A stretch of DNA of 15,461 bases from Chloroflexi bacterium RBG_16_68_14 (GTDB taxonomy: Bacteria; Chloroflexota; Dehalococcoidia; DSTF01; RBG-16-68-14). Shown piece after piece: positions 1 to 6,624 of this stretch; positions within the stretch are counted from its first letter, which is position 1, and every line of letters starts with the position of its first letter. Location of the stretch: NCBI GenBank assembly GCA_001796995.1, contig MGOB01000048.1, positions 25,773-41,233 of the forward strand. The letters run 5' to 3'. A program made the translations under genes and the position numbers. The notes beneath the pieces are model-generated. The model saw nothing but the letters and a program-made list of their open reading frames with translations, did no database searches and had not been told where the DNA came from.

Positions 1-76
1 GGTGGCTCGACCCAAGCCGAGGTTTACGATAAGCTAGCCTCACCTCAAGTGGCTGGGGTTTCAGTGCAGCGTCCCT

Positions 77-1114
77 ATGATGAGCGCCGACCAACGCTTC
101 ATGGTGCTCTTGGCTTGCTCCCTCGTGGTGATCGTCGCCGTGGGCGCGGTGACCGCTCGCGACGCCGGAGGCGAGAGCGCTGGCGCGTCCGCTGCGCCAC
201 CTGGCGCCGAGCGGGAGGTGCGCGCCGTCCTTTCGCGTCCAGCAGTCCAGCTTCGGCCACATCTCGTGCTCCGGCCCTTGCTGACCACCAACCTCGCCGA
301 CCGCTTCTCGTGGCTAGCGTTAGAGCGTGAGCCTGCGCCGCAGCCGCCGATCCTGACGGACAGCCAGGTCGTCAGCTACTACGGGAGTCTCTACACGGCA
401 GAGATGGGGATCCTGGGAACCGCAGACCTGGAGACGATCGTATCGCGGGTCGAGGAGCACGCCGCACGGTATGACGCGCTGAACGGCCCTACCGGCGTCG
501 TGCCCGCTCTTCACGTCGTCTACGCCGTGGCGCAACCCCATCCGACGAGCAACGGCCTCTATCTCCAGTACGTCGATGACGCGGACATGCATCGATTGCT
601 GCATCTGACCGAAGAACGGAAGATGCTCCTGTTCCTCGATCTCCAGATCGGGAGGAGCTCGGTGGAGGCGGAGCTGGAGAAGGTGCGCGCCTATCTGCGC
701 TACCCCCAGGTCCACCTGGCCATCGACCCGGAGTTCGCCGTCGGTTCCGAACAGGTGCCGGGCGTCAATCTGGGCAGCCTTCGGGCGGCCGACATCGATA
801 AGGCGCAGGCAGCCCTTCAGGAAATGGTACGGGAGGAGGGCTTGCCGCCGAAGCTCCTCATCGTCCATCAGTTCACCGACAGCATGGTAGAGGGCGGTGA
901 GGCCATCCAGCGCTATCCGGATGTCGAGCTGATCGTGGACATGGACGGCTTCGGGCTGGCCGCAATCAAGCGGGCCACCTATCAGCGATACGCCACGCGC
1001 TCGTACGCTTCCCGCGCCGCCATCAAGCTGTTCTTCGACCACGATCCAGACCTGATGTCGGAAGAGGACGTGCTCGACCTCGTGCCGCGGCCGGCGGTGG
1101 TCATCTACCAGTGA
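77..1114 (+). CDS. Secreted or membrane-anchored protein of unknown function (345 aa)
   Basis: The N-terminus has a charged start, a hydrophobic core at residues 9-24 and a possible cleavage site after VTA27, so I infer export, or anchoring if it is not cut. A proline/alanine-rich linker (about 30-60) leads to a globular domain from about 90 to 345. Visible landmarks are YYG at 101-103, DLQ at 188-190, DPE at 217-219, HQF at 264-266, DMDG at 288-291 and KLFFD at 317-321. Acidic or His residues at the ends of successive predicted strands suggest a TIM-barrel hydrolase-like fold, which is inference. From memory it resembles uncharacterised secreted proteins of Actinobacteria and Chloroflexota, so it is probably a conserved family without assigned function. 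The start is ATG 77, with a second in-frame ATG at 80; the nearest purine run (53-58) is too far upstream to decide between them. It stands alone, 83 bases before the tRNA. Confidence 0.8.
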   Translation: MMSADQRFMVLLACSLVVIVAVGAVTARDAGGESAGASAAPPGAEREVRAVLSRPAVQLRPHLVLRPLLTTNLADRFSWLALEREPAPQPPILTDSQVVSYYGSLYTAEMGILGTADLETIVSRVEEHAARYDALNGPTGVVPALHVVYAVAQPHPTSNGLYLQYVDDADMHRLLHLTEERKMLLFLDLQIGRSSVEAELEKVRAYLRYPQVHLAIDPEFAVGSEQVPGVNLGSLRAADIDKAQAALQEMVREEGLPPKLLIVHQFTDSMVEGGEAIQRYPDVELIVDMDGFGLAAIKRATYQRYATRSYASRAAIKLFFDHDPDLMSEEDVLDLVPRPAVVIYQ

Positions 1115-1158
1115 GCGGTTGAGAGCGCGCGCCCGCCGCCCCGTTCAGCATCGACAGC

Positions 1159-1189
1159 TTGCCTCGCCGGCCCGACGCTGTGCTATCAT
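1159..1189 (+). promoter_or_regulatory. Promoter of tRNA-Gly
   Basis: An extended -10, TGC followed by TATCAT (1184-1189), ends eight bases before the first tRNA base. That is the spacing expected if transcription starts at or near the mature 5' end. A TTGCCT at 1159-1164 is a possible -35, but the 19-base spacer is long, so the extended -10 is the stronger part of the call. Confidence 0.6.
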
Positions 1190-1197
1190 CGAGCTGA

Positions 1198-1273
1198 GCG
1201 GGAGTAGCTCAGTTGGCAGAGCATCTGCTTCCCAAGCAGAGGGTCGAGGGTTCGAGTCCCTTCTCCCGCTCCA
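1198..1273 (+). tRNA. tRNA-Gly(CCC)
   Basis: The full cloverleaf can be drawn. The acceptor stem GCGGGAG (1198-1204) pairs perfectly with CTCCCGC (1263-1269). The D stem is GCTC/GAGC. The anticodon stem TCTGC/GCAGA (1224-1228 and 1236-1240) encloses the loop TTCCCAA with anticodon CCC at 1231-1233. A five-base variable region (1241-1245) is followed by a T arm with loop TTCGAGT (1251-1257). The discriminator is T1270 and CCA is encoded at 1271-1273. The anticodon reads GGG glycine codons. It is a single tRNA with its own promoter; I see no U-rich terminator directly after it. Confidence 0.96.
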
Positions 1274-1430
1274 CTAGATTCAACCGCCAGCTCAGACACC
1301 CTATCTTAGCCCTCTGCCTCCAACAGGCGAGGCCCTTAGCCTCCAGACGACCTCACTGTACTCGCGGGTATACGGTTTGAGCAATGTGGGAAGGCCGACG
1401 GGCGAGGCCGTGGGGCGGAGGGCGACGCGA

Positions 1431-1459
1431 TTGCTCAGCGCCCTCGGAACTTTTACAAT
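1431..1459 (+). promoter_or_regulatory. Candidate promoter of the serine hydrolase gene
   Basis: TTGCTC (1431-1436), a 17-base spacer and TACAAT (1454-1459) match the sigma-70 type consensus well for such GC-rich DNA. Transcription would begin near 1466-1468, only a few bases before ATG 1470, which implies a leaderless or nearly leaderless mRNA. The call is from sequence match only. Confidence 0.45.
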
Positions 1460-1469
1460 CGGTGACGCC

Positions 1470-3152
1470 ATGTTTGATGAGGTTGAGCAGGTCATCCTTC
1501 GCGAGATGGAGCGGAGCCGCCTCCCGGGCCTCGCCGTCGCCCTGGTCAAAGACGAGGAGATCGTGTGGTCGAAGGGGTACGGGTTGGCTGACCTCGAGGC
1601 CGGACTGCCCGTCACCCCTGGGGTGGTGTTCCCCGTTTGGTCGGTGACCAAGCCCGTTGTCGCCACCGCCATCATGCAGTGGCACGAACGGGGTGCCTTC
1701 GCGCTGGACGACCCGGTGAACGTCCACATGGGGGCCGTCAAGCTCCAGAACGAGTGGGAACAGCAGACCCCTGTCACCATCCGTCACCTCCTCACGCACT
1801 CGTCCGGCTTACCGGTCGCCCTGGCATACCCGCTGGGAAGCTCGTTCTCCAGCCTGGAGGAGTACGTTGGCGCGGTGGCCAGGACGGTGCGTCCCGCCGG
1901 CGAAGAAGTCATCTATGCAGACTGGGGCTACGCGGTCCTCGGTCACCTCGTGGGCCGCTTCGCGGGTTGCCCGTACGAGGAGTACATCCACGAGAACGTC
2001 CTCGATCCGCTGGGCATGCGGTCGAGTGCGCTGACCCTCGCGCCGGCGGGGGCCAGCCTGGCCGCCGGCTATTATGTGAGCGGCGCCGATGGAAAGCGCT
2101 ACCGGTCAGACTTCCGTCCGGATGCAGGCGCTCCCGGTCCTGCCGGGTCGCTCTACTCGACAGCCGAAGACCTTGCTCGGTTCCTCATAGCGCACCTGAA
2201 CGGTGGCGTCCGCGACGGCAAGCGAATTCTCCGAAAGGAAACCGCGGACGAGATGAAGCGCGTCCAGGCGCCGACAGGGCCTGCCTGGAGGGGTATGGGG
2301 CTTGGCTTCATGGTCGATGAAGTAGGTGGACGGCGCCTGTTCTGGCACGCCGGCAACGGGCCGGCCGGGAGCACATTCATCTGCGGCTCATGTGAGGAGA
2401 ACGTGGGCGTTGTTCTCCTGATCAACCTGGCCAACGCCGAGACGGCACGTTCCGCGATCGTTCACTCCGCATTGCACGCCCTGGCCGCTGACGGGCGAGA
2501 TACGCCGGTCGGGACATCGCAGGACGCCTGGAGGCTACCACCGGCAGAATGTGAGCGGCTGACCGGTCGTTACATCTCAAACCTTTGGGCCCGCGCCGAG
2601 CTTCGCGCCGACGAGGGGATCCTGACCCTGAGGACGCACCCAGGAGGTACTATCGATCCGGTGGAAGGCGTGTCGTATTTGGAGCGCATCGGGGAAGGCC
2701 GGTTTCGTGTACACGATGGTGGTTTTGGCGGCTGGGAACTCACGTTCGAGTTCGATGCCGACGGCACCGCCAACAGTTTCGTGGGTGGGGTGTACCCGTT
2801 TCTGTTCCGACGGTCGGGCGACGTCCCGCCGGCTGCCACCCTGGACGCGGACCTCGCGGGACGCTGGGCAGGCATTGTTTCCTCACCGATGGGCCCGGTG
2901 CCAGTGACTCTCGACATAATGGATGCCGAACGAGGCAGCGTGACAGCCCTTTCAGCGCAGCGGGCTCAACTTCAAGACTTCAGCGCCCGGAACGGCCATC
3001 TCTCCGGGTACTTCGAGGTGGCCGTTGGAGACCTGGGCGACTGGACTGTCTTCCTGCGCCTCGCCAGCATCGGCGGGGAGCTTCAAGGCCGAGCGTACGC
3101 TCGGAGCGGGCTCGCCGAAATGCCGATGGACGTCGAGCTCAGCCGCGAGTAG
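1470..3152 (+). CDS. Beta-lactamase-fold serine hydrolase (class C / family VIII esterase-like)
   Basis: This is a 560-residue serine hydrolase of the class C beta-lactamase / penicillin-binding-protein fold. The nucleophile motif is S58-V-T-K61, LLTHSSGLP lies at 107-115, and the third motif is H293-A-G295 in place of KTG, as in family VIII esterases. The middle motif, usually Y-S-N or Y-A-N, reads Y149-A-D151. After about residue 350 there are two beta-rich segments (about 370-460 and 470-560) like the lipocalin-like tails of many family members. There is no signal peptide, so it should be cytosolic. I chose ATG 1470: family homology begins there, GGTGA precedes it at 1461-1465, and an in-frame TTG at 1377 would place the promoter inside the gene. 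Substrate cannot be told; a small-ester hydrolase, peptidase or amidase is possible. It is monocistronic. Confidence 0.85.
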   Translation: MFDEVEQVILREMERSRLPGLAVALVKDEEIVWSKGYGLADLEAGLPVTPGVVFPVWSVTKPVVATAIMQWHERGAFALDDPVNVHMGAVKLQNEWEQQTPVTIRHLLTHSSGLPVALAYPLGSSFSSLEEYVGAVARTVRPAGEEVIYADWGYAVLGHLVGRFAGCPYEEYIHENVLDPLGMRSSALTLAPAGASLAAGYYVSGADGKRYRSDFRPDAGAPGPAGSLYSTAEDLARFLIAHLNGGVRDGKRILRKETADEMKRVQAPTGPAWRGMGLGFMVDEVGGRRLFWHAGNGPAGSTFICGSCEENVGVVLLINLANAETARSAIVHSALHALAADGRDTPVGTSQDAWRLPPAECERLTGRYISNLWARAELRADEGILTLRTHPGGTIDPVEGVSYLERIGEGRFRVHDGGFGGWELTFEFDADGTANSFVGGVYPFLFRRSGDVPPAATLDADLAGRWAGIVSSPMGPVPVTLDIMDAERGSVTALSAQRAQLQDFSARNGHLSGYFEVAVGDLGDWTVFLRLASIGGELQGRAYARSGLAEMPMDVELSRE

Positions 3153-3297
3153 GCCTGCCCCGGAGGATCGCCCGGGCCGTGATGCCCAGGATGGGTTCTG
3201 TCAGAGACGCATTCTGCGCGAGAATAAAGCTGAACAACCTGCTCGTTGGATGACGAGAAACGCCTTTGTGAGGGATCGGGCCGATAGCATCGCGAAG

Positions 3298-3326
3298 GGC
3301 GCTCTATGGGTTCACTGACGAGCGCC
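3298..3326. repeat. 7-bp perfect inverted repeat
   Basis: GGCGCTC (3298-3304) and GAGCGCC (3320-3326) are perfect complements around a 15-base loop. It lies 146 bases past the serine hydrolase stop and 9 bases before the candidate -35 at 3335. It could be a weak transcription stop without a U-run, or an operator for the downstream promoter. Seven pairs with a long loop is not strong evidence for either. Confidence 0.35.
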
Positions 3327-3334
3327 AGCTAGAT

Positions 3335-3361
3335 TTGCGAGGCCAGCCAACCGAGTATAAT
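3335..3361 (+). promoter_or_regulatory. Orphan promoter-like sequence in intergenic DNA
   Basis: A perfect TATAAT at 3356-3361 stands in GC-rich DNA, with TTGCGA at 3335-3340 (spacer 15) or TTTGCG at 3334-3339 (spacer 16) as a -35. Transcription would start near 3368 and run toward 3522, antisense to the 3' end of the dehydratase gene. No protein gene follows on this strand, so the product would be a small or antisense RNA, or the promoter has lost its gene. Confidence 0.35.
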
Positions 3362-3384
3362 CAGGCTTACACACAGAAGTCGCG

Positions 3385-3510
3385 CTATAGTCCGACGCCT
3401 TGGAACGCCGGCTGTCGTGGCTGCAGCGAGATGCCCCGGTCGGCGCAGGCGCGCTTGACGATGGCGACGAACAGCGCTCCTCGGGACTTGCGTATCTTGC
3501 CCTCGCAGGG
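3385..3510 (-). pseudogene. Possible gene remnant (coding-like C-terminal fragment)
   Basis: Reading the minus strand to the TAG at 3385-3387, the frame contains 19 consecutive codons all ending in G or C, about 3421-3477 (peptide from ALFVAIV to GISLQ). The peptide has helix-like character and is followed by a short basic tail. The frame has no ATG or GTG nearby on its 5' side and continues only as an out-of-frame overlap into the 3' end of the dehydratase gene. It may be the tail of a broken gene, a frameshifted extension, or chance in GC-rich DNA. I do not recognise the protein. Confidence 0.2.
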
Positions 3511-3521
3511 CGTCTCCTCCC

Positions 3522-5225
3522 CTAGTCTCCCTGCAGCGACTCGTGGCGCAGGAAGGCGAAGTCCGCTCCCAGGTGCGCTTGCTGCACGCTCTCGCAATAG
3601 AGGCGCTCGTATCCTCTGGCAGGGGGTGGTCGAGAGGGAGCTTGCCCGGCCCGGCGCGCCCGTAGCTCGTCCTCGGCCACCAGCAGGTTGAGCTGCCGCT
3701 TCTCGACGCTCAGCTCGATGAGGTCGCCATCTCGGACCAGCCCCAAGGGGCCGCCGACGGCCGCTTCCGGCGATACGTGGAGCACAACGGTGCCGAAGGC
3801 GGTGCCGCTCATCCGGGCGTCGGAGATGCGCACCATGTCCTTGACGCCTGCCAGCTTCCTGGGTATGGGCAGGTAACCCGCCTCCGGCATGCCGGGAGCC
3901 CCCACCGGCCCCGCATGCTGAAGGACGAGGAAATCGTCCGGGCGCACATCGAGGTCGGGGTCGTCGATGCGAGCGGCCAGGTCTTGCAGAGACGTGAAGA
4001 CCACCGCCCTCCCCGTCGCGTTCAGGAGCTCGGGGCTGGCCGCCGAACGCTTCAGGATGGCTCCCTCCGGCGCCAGGCTGCCCTTCAGCACCACCAGGCC
4101 ACCCTTCTCTTGCAGCGGCTCGTCCGCCGGCCGGATCACCTCCTGCCAGGCGGGCCACTGATACGGCTCATCGAGCAGCTCACCCAGCGCCGCCCCGGTC
4201 ACGGTCAGCGCATCGAAGTGGAGCCAGCGCCTCAGCTCCTGAAGCACCACCGGCATCCCGCCGGCCCTGTGAAAGTCTTCCATGTAGAACTGGCCGGAGG
4301 GCTTCAGGTCCACCAGCACAGGTGTCGTCTCGCCTAGCTCGTCCAACCGGCCCAGGTCGAGGCGAATGCCGAGCCTGCCGGCGATGGCGGCAAGGTGGAT
4401 GACGGCGTTGGTGGAACCGCCCAGCGCCTGTAACACCCTCAGCGCGTTGTCGAACGCTTTCTCCGTCATGATCCGGTCTGGGGTCAGCGCGGAGCGAGCC
4501 AGCTCCACCGCCTGCTTGCCGGTCTCCTCGGCGTGGCGGAGCCGGTCGGCGTGGACGGCCGGGATGGTGGCGCCGCCGGGGAGCATCATGCCCATCGCCT
4601 CGGTCAGGCAGGCCGTGGTGCTGGCCGTGCCCATGACAGGACAGGTGCCGGCGGTGGGCGCCAGCTGTCCTTCCACCTGCTCCACCATCGACCGGTCGAT
4701 CTCCCCGCGGCGATACCGGGCCCAGTAGAGGCGGCAGTCGGTGCAGGCGCCCAGCCGCTCGCCCCGATAGCTGCCAGCCAGCATCGGCCCCGCCGCCAGG
4801 ACGATGGCCGGTAGGCCGGCGCTGGCGGCGCCCATCAGCAGGGCGGGGATGGTCTTATCGCAGCCGCCCATGAGGACGGCTGCGTCCAGAGGTTGCGCGC
4901 GCAGCATGACCTCCACGTCCATCGACATCAGGTTGCGGAACATCATGCTGCTCGGGTACAGGAAGACCTCGCCCAACGAGATGGTGGGGAACTCCAGGGG
5001 CAGGCCGCCCGCCTGCCAGACGCCCCGCTTGACCGCCTCCGCCAGCTCCCGGAACCCCCGGTGGCAGTTGTTCAGCTCGCTGAAGGTGTTGACGATGCCG
5101 ACGACGGGCTTGCCCAGCGCCTGGTCGCTGAACCCCATGGACCTGGCGAAGGAGCGGCGCAGATAGAGAGCGAACTCTCGGTCGCCGTACTCGGTGAGTC
5201 TGCTAGCGAGGCCCTTGTCTTCCAT
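3522..5225 (-). CDS. IlvD/Edd-family dehydratase, probable sugar-acid (pentonate) dehydratase
   Basis: This 567-residue iron-sulfur dehydratase removes water from a 2,3-dihydroxy acid. The three cluster cysteines are present: C54 (NNCH), C122 (GGCDK) and C195 (GTCPV). K124 matches the carbamylated lysine, and S473 in RMSG matches the catalytic serine. The first four of these residues sit at a constant offset of 5 from those I recall for Rhizobium L-arabonate dehydratase (C59, C127, K129, C200). This, with PGMPEAG (444-450) and the LPIPRKL segment, favours an aldonate dehydratase over the valine/isoleucine enzyme IlvD. The C-terminal GADFAFL is the normal family end, so the gene is complete. 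The start is ATG 5225, where homology begins; upstream in-frame sequence looks non-coding. No strong ribosome site is visible. It is divergent from the Gfo/Idh gene, suggesting a shared sugar-oxidation route. The exact substrate is not determinable. Confidence 0.9.
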   Translation of the reverse strand: MEDKGLASRLTEYGDREFALYLRRSFARSMGFSDQALGKPVVGIVNTFSELNNCHRGFRELAEAVKRGVWQAGGLPLEFPTISLGEVFLYPSSMMFRNLMSMDVEVMLRAQPLDAAVLMGGCDKTIPALLMGAASAGLPAIVLAAGPMLAGSYRGERLGACTDCRLYWARYRRGEIDRSMVEQVEGQLAPTAGTCPVMGTASTTACLTEAMGMMLPGGATIPAVHADRLRHAEETGKQAVELARSALTPDRIMTEKAFDNALRVLQALGGSTNAVIHLAAIAGRLGIRLDLGRLDELGETTPVLVDLKPSGQFYMEDFHRAGGMPVVLQELRRWLHFDALTVTGAALGELLDEPYQWPAWQEVIRPADEPLQEKGGLVVLKGSLAPEGAILKRSAASPELLNATGRAVVFTSLQDLAARIDDPDLDVRPDDFLVLQHAGPVGAPGMPEAGYLPIPRKLAGVKDMVRISDARMSGTAFGTVVLHVSPEAAVGGPLGLVRDGDLIELSVEKRQLNLLVAEDELRARRAGQAPSRPPPARGYERLYCESVQQAHLGADFAFLRHESLQGD

Positions 5226-5439
5226 AGCTATGGCGCCGGGTGCGGACGGTGAGAGCCCAGCAGAGCCGGAGCGCTGCCCATCCCGTCGGCAGGTCACAGC
5301 TCGTGGCACGCTCGGAACCCAAGGCAAAGGTACAGGATCACCACTGCCCGGCCAAGCGATGAGTGGCCCTGCCCCACGCTGGCGTCGAGGCAGAGCAGGA
5401 CAGCGAGTCGCCCCCTATGCGGGGACGGCCTGCGGCCCA

Positions 5440-5448
5440 TGCTATGAT
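5440..5448 (+). promoter_or_regulatory. Extended -10 promoter of the Gfo/Idh gene
   Basis: TGC followed by TATGAT (5443-5448) forms an extended -10, differing by one base from that of the tRNA-Gly promoter. The predicted start near 5455 gives a leader of about 28 bases carrying a good ribosome site. I see no convincing -35. A small CCCC/GGGG inverted repeat (5412-5424) lies where the -35 would be. The rest of the divergent region 5226-5482 shows no clear minus-strand promoter. Confidence 0.5.
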
Positions 5449-5470
5449 GGGGCGCACGCCGTCACTTCGA

Positions 5471-5477
5471 GGAGGTG
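5471..5477 (+). promoter_or_regulatory. Strong ribosome binding site fixing a GTG start
   Basis: GGAGGTG at 5471-5477 lies five bases before GTG 5483. It decides the start of the Gfo/Idh gene against a longer in-frame reading from 5363, which would add about 40 residues without family resemblance and lie upstream of the promoter. Confidence 0.8.
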
Positions 5478-5482
5478 TCACC

Positions 5483-6553
5483 GTGTCCAAGGTCCGCGTC
5501 GGCCTCGTCGGCCTGGGGCGCATCGCCGACCTGCACATCCTGGGCTACCGCGACAACCCCCGGGGCGAAGTGACTGCCGTGTGCGACGCCGTCCCGGAGA
5601 CAGCAGAGCGGCGGGCCCGGGAATGGGGCGTTGGGCGCTGGTACAGCGACTACGGGCAACTCCTCGCAGAGCCCGCCATCGATGCCGTGGAGATCCTCAC
5701 TCCCCACCATCTGCACGCCGAGATGACCGTCGCCGCTCTGGAGGCGGGCAAGCACGTCTCCGTGCAGAAGCCGATGGCGCTGAACCTGGCCGAGGCCGAC
5801 GCCATGATCGCCGCCGCCGAGCGCGCCGGAAAGGCCCTGCGCGTCTTCGAGAACTACCGCTTCTACCCACCCTACGTGCGCGCCAAACGGCTCGTGGACG
5901 GCGGCGAGATCGGTGAGCCGCTCTCCCTGCGCGTGAAAGTCATCGGCGGCGACGCGCGCCAGGGCTGGGCCGTCCCTAGGTCGTCCTGGGCCTGGCGGCT
6001 GGACGAGGCGCTCAGCGGCGGAGGGCCCTCGGTCTTCGACCACGGCTACCACATTTTCTCCAGCGCCATGTTCTTCCTGGGGCACGTGGAGCGCGTCTTC
6101 GCCTGGATTGGCAAGACAGAGGTGGCGCCGGGCGTCTTCTGGGACACACCCTCCTACATCATGTGGAAGCACCACCAGGGCCAGCGCTACGGTATGTGGG
6201 AAACGGTAGGCTCGCGGGAGCTGGCCGTGCCCTCCAAGTACTACGGCAATGATGAGTGGCTGGAGATTACCGGCAGCCGCGGCGTCATCTGGGTCACCAG
6301 GTGCACGGGCGAGATGCTGCCGTTGCCGCCACTCGTCGTCTACCGGGACGGCAAGCTACGGACCTTCGACGACATGGAGGCCGACTGGGCGTCCAGCTTC
6401 GTCGCCGCTACCCACGAGTTCATCGACGCCCTCACCGAGGGACGGCCGCCCGAGATGACCGACCAGGAAGGGAAAGAGGTGCTCCGTTTCTCGCTGGCTG
6501 CCCACCTCTCGGCCCGCGAGCGGCGGGAGGTCCAGCTAGACGAACTGATCTAG
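5483..6553 (+). CDS. Gfo/Idh/MocA-family NAD(P)-dependent oxidoreductase
   Basis: This 356-residue protein is of usual family length. The Rossmann domain (1-120) has GLGRIA at 10-15, D35 at the end of beta-2 for the ribose hydroxyls (favouring NAD over NADP) and TPHHLH at 73-78. The family EKP motif reads Q95-K96-P97, so the catalytic lysine is kept but the glutamate is replaced. The C-terminal domain carries the D186-x-x-x-H190 pair expected for sugar or cyclitol oxidation. It probably oxidises a sugar, inositol or sugar derivative in the cytosol. Its divergent neighbour is an aldonate-type dehydratase, so a sugar to aldonate to keto-acid route is likely by context. The start GTG 5483 is set by the ribosome site. 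It converges on the sensor gene with 71 bases between stops and no clear terminator. Confidence 0.88.
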   Translation: MSKVRVGLVGLGRIADLHILGYRDNPRGEVTAVCDAVPETAERRAREWGVGRWYSDYGQLLAEPAIDAVEILTPHHLHAEMTVAALEAGKHVSVQKPMALNLAEADAMIAAAERAGKALRVFENYRFYPPYVRAKRLVDGGEIGEPLSLRVKVIGGDARQGWAVPRSSWAWRLDEALSGGGPSVFDHGYHIFSSAMFFLGHVERVFAWIGKTEVAPGVFWDTPSYIMWKHHQGQRYGMWETVGSRELAVPSKYYGNDEWLEITGSRGVIWVTRCTGEMLPLPPLVVYRDGKLRTFDDMEADWASSFVAATHEFIDALTEGRPPEMTDQEGKEVLRFSLAAHLSARERREVQLDELI

Positions 6554-6624
6554 CACAGGGGCTGGAGGCGCGCTGAGGCGGACACAGATGGAACTCTGGC
6601 TATCCTGCCCCCGCGCCATCGATC

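Larger units (their letters stand above)
3153..3521. other. Intergenic region with inverted repeat, orphan promoter and coding-like remnant
   Basis: This 369-base gap lies between two convergent genes, the serine hydrolase (+) and the dehydratase (-). I see no intact gene. It contains the 7-bp inverted repeat at 3298-3326, a plus-strand promoter-like sequence ending at 3361 and a coding-like minus-strand stretch at 3385-3510. I find no clear U-tract terminator for either neighbour. Confidence 0.6.

Noticed and set aside
1..48. 3' end of an upstream gene at the left edge
   Set aside because: Stops occur at 30-32 and 35-37 in two forward frames, but fewer than 13 codons are visible, too little to support a gene.
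107..118. LLAC (residues 11-14) of the first protein as a lipoprotein box
   Set aside because: The cysteine lies at the beginning of the hydrophobic core, not at its end, so cleavage there is unlikely.
320..1042. Minus-strand open frame across the secreted protein gene
   Set aside because: The plus-strand frame has a signal segment, a sensible start and coherent strand/helix pattern; the reverse frame has none.
1329..1343. GAGGC-CCTTA-GCCTC hairpin after the tRNA as a terminator
   Set aside because: Only five pairs, 56 bases after the tRNA and no T-run after it.
5363..5482. N-terminal extension of the Gfo/Idh protein
   Set aside because: It covers the extended -10 and lacks family resemblance; the ribosome site at 5471-5477 fits GTG 5483.
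6554..6624. Bidirectional terminator between the convergent Gfo/Idh and sensor genes
   Set aside because: Only a four-pair CAGA/TCTG stem is present and there is no T-run on either strand.
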